Of a DNA stretch of 20,070 nt, positions 6,111-11,659 are shown in pieces (the first letter of the stretch is position 1; each line of letters opens with the position of its first letter). A model generated the notes under the pieces. The model saw nothing but the letters and a program-made list of their open reading frames with translations. It had not been told where the DNA came from and did no database searches. Source of the stretch: a virus; the IMG/VR virus record IMGVR_UViG_3300024320_000057, positions 1-20,070 of that record; one strand, given 5' to 3'. Position numbers and translations under genes: made by a program.

Positions 6111-6578
6111 TTATTCATTAATATATTCATTGTATTCGTGGAGAGCATCAATCCTTGCAATGTATGCTTCTTCTTCTGTGTCGTATTTTCCTAAGAAATA
6201 TGTCTTACCTCCTAAACAAGCCTGCGCTCTGTATTTATTCTCATCAAAATACACTCCAGTATATTTACTTGTTTTATCTTTCTTATCTTTTGAGCAGTTT
6301 ACCCTGTGTGTAACTAATTGCAGGTTATCTACTCTATTGTTTTGTGGATTGTTGTCAATATGGTCTACAACTACCTTATGACCACATCTTACGTGACCTA
6401 AAAATGTTTCAGCTATAAATAAATGAGACCTCATTTTATATTTACCTAAATGAGTCATTGGATAACCAGACTTATCGATATATTGTTTTAATATTTGACC
6501 TTTAAGTCCTTTAAACCTTCCCTTGCTTGATACTTTGTATCTTTTGTCGTAAGGATATTCTTTCCAGATTTCTTTCAT
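6111..6578 (-). CDS. HNH homing endonuclease with NUMOD4 and AP2 domains
   Basis: The 155-aa protein has three modules in order: NUMOD4 (residues 1-30, IWKEYPYDKRYKVSSKGR), HNH_3 (52-97, with HLFIAETF, VDHIDNNPQNNRVDNL and LVTHRVNCSKD) and an AP2 DNA-binding domain (105-150, KYTGVYF...YRAQACLGGKTYFLG). His73 of DHID and Asn81/Asn85 fit the beta-beta-alpha metal active site, so it looks intact. It is encoded opposite to the surrounding genes, with its own terminator. Its 5' flank starts inside a set of degenerate repeats (6582-6764), the nearest copy ending only a few bases from the start codon. It is a free-standing mobile endonuclease. Confidence 0.92.
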   Translation of the reverse strand: MKEIWKEYPYDKRYKVSSKGRFKGLKGQILKQYIDKSGYPMTHLGKYKMRSHLFIAETFLGHVRCGHKVVVDHIDNNPQNNRVDNLQLVTHRVNCSKDKKDKTSKYTGVYFDENKYRAQACLGGKTYFLGKYDTEEEAYIARIDALHEYNEYINE

Positions 6579-6581
6579 TTT

Positions 6582-6764
6582 ATCTCGATTTTATATGAAT
6601 GGGTAATATACGAAAAAAGTTTTATATGATGGGATAAAGTTTTTAACAACTAATCTCGATTTTATATGAACGGGTACTTGGCTTTAATATGAACCCTATA
6701 ACTAATTGATAATTAATTACTTGGCTTTAATATGAACCCCTATTTGGCTTTAATATAATCCCCT
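6582..6764. repeat. six-copy degenerate repeat array upstream of the HNH gene
   Basis: Six units of about 22-24 bp share a core, on the + strand TTTtATATGAAc/tgGG. Two units (6582-6605, 6653-6676) are near identical (ATCTCGATTTTATATGAAyG plus GGTA). Two more (6675-6698, 6718-6741) read TACTTGGCTTTAATATGAAC plus CCCT, a fifth (6741-6764) reads TTTGGCTTTAATATAATCCC, and a weaker copy is near 6613-6635. Cores are 31, 40, 23, 43 and 23 bp apart, that is close to whole or double units. The array lies between the HNH start and a very AT-rich tract. It could be iterons, an operator array or a relic of repeated insertion. Confidence 0.7.
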
Positions 6765-7055
6765 ATCGCATAGTACTTTGCAATACATAGTACCTCACAT
6801 TTGATATAGTTTTTATCTATGCTAAAATAATTTGTATAAAATTTATTTATACACTTGTTTATGTTATTTATTTTTTGTATTCGCATATGTATTCTTATAT
6901 GGATGCAATTTAAAAAGTAACCAGAACACATAAAAACATAAAAAATATAACTTTTGTTTTAACTTAATTAACTGTAAATTAATTAGTTAACTATTTATTT
7001 TTACATTTTTTTATATTTTTTTGTCAATTTATTTTTTTATATCGAAAATGTATTG
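6765..7055. other. AT-rich non-coding gap, candidate origin region
   Basis: About 290 bp with no convincing gene. The part from 6930 to 7050 is almost pure A/T with long T runs and short TTAATTAA-like palindromes. A 63-codon ORF on the - strand (6740-6931) has low-complexity composition and runs into the repeat array, so it is not called. An iteron-like array next to an AT-rich unwinding-type tract would suit a replication origin, but this is inference. Confidence 0.35.
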
Positions 7056-7063
7056 TAGATTTG
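7056..7063 (+). promoter_or_regulatory. -7 promoter element (TAGATTTG) of the gp88-like cluster
   Basis: TAGATTTG is identical to the -7 octamers of P1 and P2 and lies 31 nt before the ATG at 7095. Unlike them it has no TTAACA or TTG box 19-20 nt upstream, only T-rich sequence, so strength or regulation may differ. Confidence 0.6.
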
Positions 7064-7094
7064 TAACCGTAAAACAATAATTAAAATAAGTAAA

Positions 7095-7259
7095 ATGTAC
7101 ACAAATAGATTTGAGGTTTATATAGAAAATGATTTTTTTATAGTAGTAGATGAACATACCAAAAAACAAGTAAGCAAAAACTATAGATATAGTAGATACG
7201 CTCACAATTTGCAATCAAAATTAGAAATTGAATATACAAAAAATAACAATAATTTATAA
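7095..7259 (+). CDS. hypothetical 54-aa protein
   Basis: Starting at ATG 7095 the product begins MYTNRFEVYIENDFFIVVDE and continues KQVSKNYRYSRYAHNL. A beta-rich N-terminal half precedes a basic, aromatic middle and an Asn-rich tail. No family was recognised. It is the first gene after the TAGATTTG element, and all five lysines are AAA. The long ORF on the opposite strand here is its shadow. Confidence 0.55.
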   Translation: MYTNRFEVYIENDFFIVVDEHTKKQVSKNYRYSRYAHNLQSKLEIEYTKNNNNL

Positions 7260-7277
7260 ACCTTTAAAATAAACAAA

Positions 7278-7448
7278 ATGACAACAAAAGAAAAACAAAG
7301 CCAATTAATTAGTAATCTAAATACATTACTTTTAAAAAATGATTTAGATAATCAAATAGTTTTTGATTTGATAGAGAATTTTTACAAGTATGGTAACGAG
7401 AATTACAACGAGGGCAAAGAAATGATTAAAGAAATTTATAATTTATAA
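7278..7448 (+). CDS. hypothetical 56-aa protein
   Basis: ATG 7278, after an A-rich leader, encodes MTTKEKQSQLISNLNTLLLK and on through IVFDLIENFYKYGNENYNEG. It is all-helical by composition, with a Leu-rich first helix; family unknown. It lies 18 nt after the previous gene and 11 nt before the gp88-like gene, each preceded by the same style of leader (AAACAAAATG, AAAAAAATG), consistent with a single small operon. Confidence 0.55.
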   Translation: MTTKEKQSQLISNLNTLLLKNDLDNQIVFDLIENFYKYGNENYNEGKEMIKEIYNL

Positions 7449-7459
7449 AACTTAAAAAA

Positions 7460-8185
7460 ATGAAACAATATAAACCAGTTAAAAACCTTTTAAGCAAAGG
7501 TACTACTAACAGCAAAACAGCTAAAAACGATATAAAAACGTTTATACTATATTTATCACCACACAATTTAAACAGCAAAAAAATTACACTATGTCCGAAC
7601 GCATCAAAAGGATGCATTGCAAGTTGTTTATATAGTGCTGGTAGGGGTAAATTTTCAAACGTTCAAAAAAGTAGGATTAATAAAGCTAACTATTTTGTAA
7701 GTGACAAAAAAGAATTTATAAAACAGTTGGTTTCTGAGATTAGAAAAGAAGTAACTAAAGCAGCAAAAAACGATTATAAGGTAGCATTTAGATTAAACGG
7801 TACAAGTGATATTGATTTCGTTTACTTAATGGCAAAATACCAGGATTATCACATTAATTTAATACCATACGACAAAGTTTATTTTTATGACTACACAAAA
7901 AGTTATGCACGTGCTATTAGGTATAAAAATCATAAAAATTATACACTAACTTTTAGTAAGTCTGAAAGTAATTTAAAAGAATGTGAAAAAATAAGACTTG
8001 AAAAAGGTATAAATATAGCTGTTGTTTTTTCTGGTGAACTACCTAAAAAATATAAAAATATCAAAGTTGTTGACGGGGATAAATCAGACCTTGAAATGCT
8101 AAAATACAAAGGCGTTATTTTAGGTTTAAAAGCAAAAGGTGATGCTAAGAAAGATACATCAGGCTTTGTTATTAACAATTACTAA
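7460..8185 (+). CDS. GP88-like phage protein (Cys-motif, mycobacteriophage L5 gp88 type)
   Basis: The 241-aa protein shares the layout of the GP88 family first named from mycobacteriophage L5: LCPNASKGCIASC (Cys45, Cys52, Cys56), then YSAGRGKFSNVQKSRINKA, AFRLNGTSDIDF (109-120), and YFYDYTKS (141-148) with TFSKSESN. The three clustered cysteines suggest metal or iron-sulphur binding, but the biochemical role of the family is not known. Of its 40 lysine codons 37 are AAA, against about half in the phosphoesterase gene at 223-975, which suggests separate origin. It belongs to a four-gene + strand cluster flanked by two homing endonuclease genes. Confidence 0.68.
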   Translation: MKQYKPVKNLLSKGTTNSKTAKNDIKTFILYLSPHNLNSKKITLCPNASKGCIASCLYSAGRGKFSNVQKSRINKANYFVSDKKEFIKQLVSEIRKEVTKAAKNDYKVAFRLNGTSDIDFVYLMAKYQDYHINLIPYDKVYFYDYTKSYARAIRYKNHKNYTLTFSKSESNLKECEKIRLEKGINIAVVFSGELPKKYKNIKVVDGDKSDLEMLKYKGVILGLKAKGDAKKDTSGFVINNY

Positions 8186-8195
8186 AAATAAGAAT

Positions 8196-8393
8196 ATGGA
8201 TGCAATAAAACTAAAACCAGCAGCAGCAAAAAAGATACTAAACACAAAAAAGGCTTTCATTTGCTTTAATACACAAAACAATATAATTAATGAATATATT
8301 TTAACGGACGACCTTATAAGACACAAAAATAAGTTTACATTTTTTAAGGTGATAAGCTGCATCAAAAAAGAATTTTTAACAATAAAAAAATAA
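8196..8393 (+). CDS. hypothetical 65-aa protein
   Basis: The start at 8196 (MDAIKLKPAAAKKILNTKKA) is preferred over an in-frame ATG at 8139 that would lie inside the gp88-like gene. The product is basic, with a middle segment of beta character (FICFNTQNNIINEYILTDD) and a helical Lys-rich end. No family was recognised. It is the last gene of the cluster; a terminator follows 12 nt after its stop. Confidence 0.55.
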   Translation: MDAIKLKPAAAKKILNTKKAFICFNTQNNIINEYILTDDLIRHKNKFTFFKVISCIKKEFLTIKK

Positions 8394-8403
8394 CTAAATT
8401 AAA

Positions 8404-8616
8404 TTAAGGTACTATAAAAAAGTACCTTTTTTTATACCTTATAATTAACCATAAATAAACCCTATAATTAAGGTACTTTATATAAAGATAATTTATACAA
8501 ATATTTTTTAAAGGTATTGATTTTGATATGTGATATAGATTGGAAAATTAAACCACTCTATTTCACCCTTTTTAAGCCTCCTAATCAATCCAAACAATAA
8601 TTTAATATTAAGGTAC
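8404..8616. repeat. three exact copies of TTAAGGTAC
   Basis: The 9-mer occurs at 8404-8412 (inside the terminator stem), 8468-8476 and 8608-8616. The surrounding bases are also alike (ATTAAGGTACT twice, ATTAAGGTACC once). The second copy runs into the 12-bp palindrome CTTTATATAAAG. The rest of 8434-8726 holds no gene that could be supported; a pair of AAGTCG motifs 11 bp apart is at 8630-8646. Confidence 0.5.
8406..8433 (+). terminator. rho-independent terminator of the gp88-like cluster
   Basis: AAGGTACT, loop ATAAAAA and AGTACCTT form a perfect 8-bp stem that runs into seven T (8427-8433). Confidence 0.85.
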
Positions 8617-8726
8617 CAGAAGTGTATTAAAGTCGCTTAGAAGTCGTTTAACGTAAAATCAGATATTAGAATACTTAGTTACAAATGCTCAAGAATTTAA
8701 CAGGATATTATATGAATTCACAAATC

Positions 8727-9491
8727 TTAATCAATTAACGTATATCTTTTCTTCATAAATGTTTTATGTAATCCATTCATAAAGTACCATACTTGGCTTT
8801 GAGATTTACCTACTTTTTCAGCAAACGTTATGTAGTTATGTTTTTCAACTATACCAGTATGATTATCTAATACATTTTTAAAGTTAGATTCTTTAGGTCT
8901 ATTCTTATATAGAACGTATCTATTGTATAACTTTTTTCTGTCTTCATTAAGGAATCCATTTATTGTATGTTTATTACAGCCTATGGTGTTGATTAGTTCT
9001 TCTTTAGTAGCTGTTATTTTTTCTTCTGTTTTAAGGTCAAATATATCGTATGTTATGCCATTAAATATAAATTCTTTATTTAGTTTAGGTCTATATTTTT
9101 CTATCCATTTCTTTTCATACTTATCTAATGATTTAACATCATTAACGGCTCTAACATAGACGTCATCAAAATCTTTATCTTTTATATGACTACTTATTCT
9201 TCCTAACAAGCTACCATTAGATTTACCTATATAAACTAACTCCTCATTCTTTAGTAAGAAGTAAATATACTTATCTTTATTAGACAGAAGTATATTTTTT
9301 ATATCGAATCTTTCGTAGTTTTCTTTGTTGAAAACAACTCTCGATTCTGATACTTTCTCATAGTTAATATACTTAACACCAACTTCACTTCGTTTTTTAT
9401 TTAAAACTTCGTTACGTTGACGAACGCAAGGTTTACAATGTCCAGAACTATAGCGTTCTGTGTCTTTATTACAATTATTACAATATTTCAT
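8727..9491 (-). CDS. GIY-YIG homing endonuclease with N-terminal zinc ribbon
   Basis: The 254-aa protein starts with a zinc-ribbon-like knuckle (Cys4, Cys7, Cys19, Cys22), followed by a GIY-YIG nuclease: YIY (75-77), VYIG (86-89), Arg98, Glu126 in KYEKKWIEKYRPKLN. The C-terminal 110 residues hold two helix-turn-helix-like modules of NUMOD1 type (about 148-195 and 206-254), each ending in a short basic stretch. All expected catalytic residues are present. It differs in architecture from the GIY-YIG protein at 977-1558, so the two are not recent duplicates. It lies on the - strand next to a non-coding, inverted-repeat-rich segment. Confidence 0.85.
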   Translation of the reverse strand: MKYCNNCNKDTERYSSGHCKPCVRQRNEVLNKKRSEVGVKYINYEKVSESRVVFNKENYERFDIKNILLSNKDKYIYFLLKNEELVYIGKSNGSLLGRISSHIKDKDFDDVYVRAVNDVKSLDKYEKKWIEKYRPKLNKEFIFNGITYDIFDLKTEEKITATKEELINTIGCNKHTINGFLNEDRKKLYNRYVLYKNRPKESNFKNVLDNHTGIVEKHNYITFAEKVGKSQSQVWYFMNGLHKTFMKKRYTLID

Positions 9492-9527
9492 AATCTATTT
9501 TATATCTTAATATTAATACTAATTAAC

Positions 9528-9713
9528 GCAACCCTCCTATACATTTAAGTTTCTTACTTGCTAAGTAAGTGGTTAGCTATTATACTGGTTAGTTTGAATA
9601 TCAGCTGGGTTGCATTACGAAATGTATAAAGGATACTGATGCAATTACTAAACAGATTTAATTTAACTGAACCAAGTGCCTTACAATTATGACACAAGTT
9701 TGGTAGTATCCTT
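9528..9713. ncRNA. candidate structured RNA with pseudoknot-type pairings
   Basis: No gene lies in 9492-9894, yet paired segments are frequent: GCAACCC 9528-9534 with GGGTTGC 9607-9613; TATACATTT 9538-9546 with AAATGTATA 9620-9628; hairpin CTTACTT-GCT-AAGTAAG 9553-9569; AAGGATACT 9629-9637 with AGTATCCTT 9705-9713; ACCAA 9671-9675 with TTGGT 9700-9704. The first two cross in order, as in an H-type pseudoknot. TTGCAT 9610-9615 can pair instead with ATGCAA 9639-9644, giving a possible switch. G-U extensions of the 3' helices fit a + strand RNA. No tRNA, tmRNA or group I intron core was recognised. Confidence 0.45.
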
Positions 9714-9740
9714 ACTCTCTACTACAATATAACGAAATAA

Positions 9741-9789
9741 TTTATTTTTAGTTGATAAAAATTATCGTTTATCGATAACTATAAATAAA
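9741..9789. repeat. imperfect long inverted repeat
   Basis: TTTATTT (9741-9747) and AAATAAA (9783-9789) enclose further complementary blocks (AGTT/AACT, ATAAA/TTTAT), forming a near-continuous hairpin. An alternative inner stem is TTATCG/CGATAA with a 5-nt loop. There is no T run typical of a terminator on either side. Confidence 0.45.
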
Positions 9790-9841
9790 TAATATAGTAT
9801 GTTACATTTCTATAAGTTTTATCTATTGTAGTTAAACATTA

Positions 9842-9883
9842 CCAAACCTCTACATAGTGGATGCTACGATACGTGAGGCTTGG
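9842..9883. repeat. inverted repeat downstream of the lipoprotein gene
   Basis: CCAAACCTC (9842-9850) faces GAGGCTTGG (9875-9883). Read on the - strand all nine positions pair (one G-U); on the + strand one A-C mismatch remains. It lies 12 nt past the lipoprotein stop and could end or stabilise the - strand transcript, though no T run follows in that direction. Confidence 0.4.
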
Positions 9884-9894
9884 CTTTGTTATTT

Positions 9895-10158
9895 TTATAG
9901 TTTTATTTTCTCATCTCTTAAATCACATATTACAGAACCTTTAGCTTTTTCATCATTAGTTTCTATAATCTTCCAGAACTCTTTACCACAAGGTAATCTA
10001 AGTAATGTTTCATACCTGTTATTGTCTTTAAGGGTAGAACTCTCTACTATACCACAGAAATCCTTATCACTATTACACTCTATTGGCTGTTCATATTCTT
10101 CTACACAAGAAGAAAAAGTTAATACTAATGCTACTACTAATAATTTAATTGCTTTCAT
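9895..10158 (-). CDS. small lipoprotein, probably surface-exposed
   Basis: The 87-aa protein has a signal peptide (MKAIKLLVVALVLTFSS) ending at a lipobox with Cys18. The residues after the cysteine are V-E-E; acidic residues at this place resemble the lipoprotein export signal that sends lipoproteins to the cell surface in Flavobacteriia. The mature part has four more cysteines (28, 35, 57, 78), enough for two disulphides, and ends in a basic tail. It is the last gene of the - strand operon, 5 nt after its neighbour. Small phage lipoproteins such as T5 Llp block receptors against superinfection; that role is plausible here but unproven. Confidence 0.72.
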   Translation of the reverse strand: MKAIKLLVVALVLTFSSCVEEYEQPIECNSDKDFCGIVESSTLKDNNRYETLLRLPCGKEFWKIIETNDEKAKGSVICDLRDEKIKL

Positions 10159-10163
10159 AATTT

Positions 10164-10487
10164 CTATTGTTTAATTGTTAAATAATAATGTTCTTTTATT
10201 TGTTCTACTAAATCTGTTATCATATCTACCCATTCTGCATCTTCTGTAAGGTCTTCTAATCCTATTTCTTCACTAACTACCATATTCAACTCTAAATCTC
10301 TAAAGTTATCTATAATGTCTGCGTATAGAAGGTCTATAGGAGATTTTACTATATCAGTAACGTTATTAGCAAGTTCTTTAATGTTTAAAACATCTTGTGA
10401 TATTAATCTTTGTCCTGTAGCTTCTGATGAGATACATACTAATATGAATCTGGTGAATGCTTTGTCTAATTCTTCTTGTTTATTCAT
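10164..10487 (-). CDS. hypothetical protein, helical and acidic
   Basis: The 107-aa product starts MNKQEELDKAFTRFILVCIS and has a predominantly helical, acidic C-terminal half (EEIGLEDLTEDAEWVDMITD). No signal peptide or membrane segment was found, and no family was recognised. It overlaps the upstream gene by 8 nt and lies 5 nt before the lipoprotein gene, so it is part of the - strand operon that begins at the 11561-11590 promoter. Confidence 0.6.
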   Translation of the reverse strand: MNKQEELDKAFTRFILVCISSEATGQRLISQDVLNIKELANNVTDIVKSPIDLLYADIIDNFRDLELNMVVSEEIGLEDLTEDAEWVDMITDLVEQIKEHYYLTIKQ

Positions 10488-10764
10488 TTTTATCTATTTT
10501 AAATAATTCGTAATTACTATTCTCTGTTTTAAACTTTACATAATCATCTTTTTGCTCTACAATCTCTGTTATTGTTGTAGTCTGCCAAGTAAAGAAATTA
10601 TTAAATGGCGACATAATTAATGAACGACCTACAGCAGGTAATTCAAACTTATCTTTAAATGTACCATCTTCATTCCATTCTAACCATAACACTTTAGCTG
10701 ATTCTTTTATTAACTTATCTCTCTCTCGAATTAACCTATATTTAGGTTGTACTCCTTGTATCAT
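10480..10764 (-). CDS. hypothetical phage protein (beta-rich)
   Basis: The 94-aa product contains LWLEWNEDGTFKDKFELPAV and GRSLIMSPFNNFFTWQTTTI, then TEIVEQKDDYVKFKTENSNYEL. The pattern of short strands with W-x-E-W-N-E-D-G and T-W-x-T-T-x-I-T-E resembles a small conserved protein of Bacteroidota phages and elements, but no named family can be given. It lies 15 nt after the DnaA-like gene and overlaps the next gene by 8 nt. Confidence 0.6.
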   Translation of the reverse strand: MIQGVQPKYRLIRERDKLIKESAKVLWLEWNEDGTFKDKFELPAVGRSLIMSPFNNFFTWQTTTITEIVEQKDDYVKFKTENSNYELFKIDKNE

Positions 10765-10779
10765 ATCTGTTTTTATTTA

Positions 10780-11286
10780 TTAAAAAGTATCCTCTAATGG
10801 AGAACTACCTTCGATTATCTCACACCTATCTTTACTTTTCCAACTCCAAGATTTTATTCTCAGATTAACCAACTCATATATTTCCTCTCTCTTGTTTTTA
10901 GGTATGTCGTCTATTAGCTTATCCAACTTATCTTTCTCTCTATCATCTTTTTTATTAAGTATGTGTACTGGTTCATATCTTTCTTTAAAGTCTGTGAAGA
11001 ACTTATCATAATAGTACCTCCAAGTAGGGTTCATCTTATAGTTAGTTTCTAAACCACTAATACCTACATAAACAGTAGACCTGTCTACCTTGTAACCTAA
11101 TCTAAACATTATATCCTCTGTATCTTGGTCATTAAAACCTTTGCAATATAATATCTTATAAAATACTGCTCTAAGAAAGGGTGTGGGTTGTTTTCTGGTC
11201 TTTTGAAAAGGGTCTATCTTTAATACACTCTTAAAATTATTGTACTCATACTTAATCTCTGCAAGCATTTCTTTAGTTAGCTTCAT
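10780..11286 (-). CDS. DnaA domain IV-like DNA-binding protein
   Basis: Residues 35-98 of this 168-aa protein align in pattern with the C-terminal DNA-binding domain of DnaA: TPFLRAVFYKIL (start of the first helix, like ARxxAxYL), GFNDQDTEDIMFRLGY (like the sl.eIG..fg helix), and VDRSTVYVGISGLE, corresponding to the DnaA signature DHTTV followed by a helix. There is no ATPase domain, so it could bind a DnaA-box-like site without firing replication itself, either as a regulator or as a phage initiator accessory. The C-terminal 60 residues are charged and variable. It overlaps the first operon gene by 14 nt. Confidence 0.6.
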   Translation of the reverse strand: MKLTKEMLAEIKYEYNNFKSVLKIDPFQKTRKQPTPFLRAVFYKILYCKGFNDQDTEDIMFRLGYKVDRSTVYVGISGLETNYKMNPTWRYYYDKFFTDFKERYEPVHILNKKDDREKDKLDKLIDDIPKNKREEIYELVNLRIKSWSWKSKDRCEIIEGSSPLEDTF

Positions 11287-11533
11287 AATACCAATTTAAT
11301 TTATTTTTATCAACTTCTTTATTTAACCTCTGCTCTAAAATATTCATTATACTACTAATAAGTTCTGTAGATAATTCCATCTTCTTTTTACATTGTAAAC
11401 CTAATGTACCATTTCTATCTAAAGACAACTGCATATTATCTGCGTCTATAGTTATCTCATACGCCACACCATTAATATACTCAAAAGTAGGTATAGTGGT
11501 AGCTATTGTTTCATATAGTTTTAAATCTTTCAT
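11273..11533 (-). CDS. hypothetical protein, first gene of the - strand operon
   Basis: The 86-aa product starts MKDLKLYETIATTIPTFEYI; two beta hairpins are likely (VAYEITIDADNMQLSLDRNG) followed by a helix (ELSTELISSIMNILEQRLNK). No family was recognised. Its ATG lies about 20 nt after the expected transcription start of the promoter at 11561-11590. It overlaps the DnaA-like gene by 14 nt, so the two are probably translated together. Confidence 0.6.
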   Translation of the reverse strand: MKDLKLYETIATTIPTFEYINGVAYEITIDADNMQLSLDRNGTLGLQCKKKMELSTELISSIMNILEQRLNKEVDKNKLNWYYEAN

Positions 11534-11560
11534 TTAACTTGTTTTTTAATTAATACATAG

Positions 11561-11590
11561 CAAAGATACAATATAAAATGACTTACACAA
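11561..11590 (-). promoter_or_regulatory. Bacteroidota promoter of the - strand operon
   Basis: On the - strand, TTG (11590-11588), a 19-nt spacer and TATCTTTG (11568-11561) match the TTTG-N19-TAnnTTTG consensus. The first ATG is at 11533, giving a leader of about 20 nt. Confidence 0.8.
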
Positions 11591-11593
11591 CCT

Positions 11594-11621
11594 TTTTAAC
11601 AAATTTTAACATATTTTAACA
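11594..11621. repeat. three TTTTAACA units in helical phase between divergent operons
   Basis: TTTTAACA repeats at 11594-11601, 11604-11611 and 11614-11621, exactly 10 bp apart, with one more T run at 11634-11637. T runs phased at 10 bp bend DNA. The array lies directly upstream of the - strand promoter and before the tail operon, where TACCTTTT (11637-11644) may be a weak + strand -7 box 16 nt before the ATG at 11660. It could be an UP element or an operator shared by both promoters. Confidence 0.5.
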
Positions 11622-11659
11622 TATAAAGATAAATTTTACCTTTTACGTTATAATAGTAT

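Noticed and set aside
6582-6764. Repeat array as a CRISPR
   Set aside because: Repeats are degenerate, spacing is irregular with hardly any spacers, and no cas genes are present.
6740-6931. 63-codon ORF on the - strand in the AT-rich gap
   Set aside because: Composition is low-complexity (Ile/Asn/Lys), it runs into the repeat array and no promoter or neighbour coupling is seen.
7029-7214. 61-codon ORF on the - strand
   Set aside because: It lies opposite the 54-aa gene and its promoter box; hydrophobic bias is what an AT-rich antisense frame gives.
9532-9538. AGGAGGG on the - strand as a Shine-Dalgarno site for the GIY-YIG gene
   Set aside because: It is about 41 nt before the ATG at 9491, too far to act, and Bacteroidota do not normally use such sites; it lies within a paired segment.
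9528-9713. tRNA, tmRNA or group I intron
   Set aside because: No cloverleaf with a T-loop-like GTTCGAAT, no tmRNA ends, and no conserved P/Q/R/S intron core on either strand could be found by eye.
9857-10174. 105-codon ORF on the + strand
   Set aside because: Shadow of the lipoprotein gene; the - strand frame has a clear signal peptide and lipobox and fits the operon.
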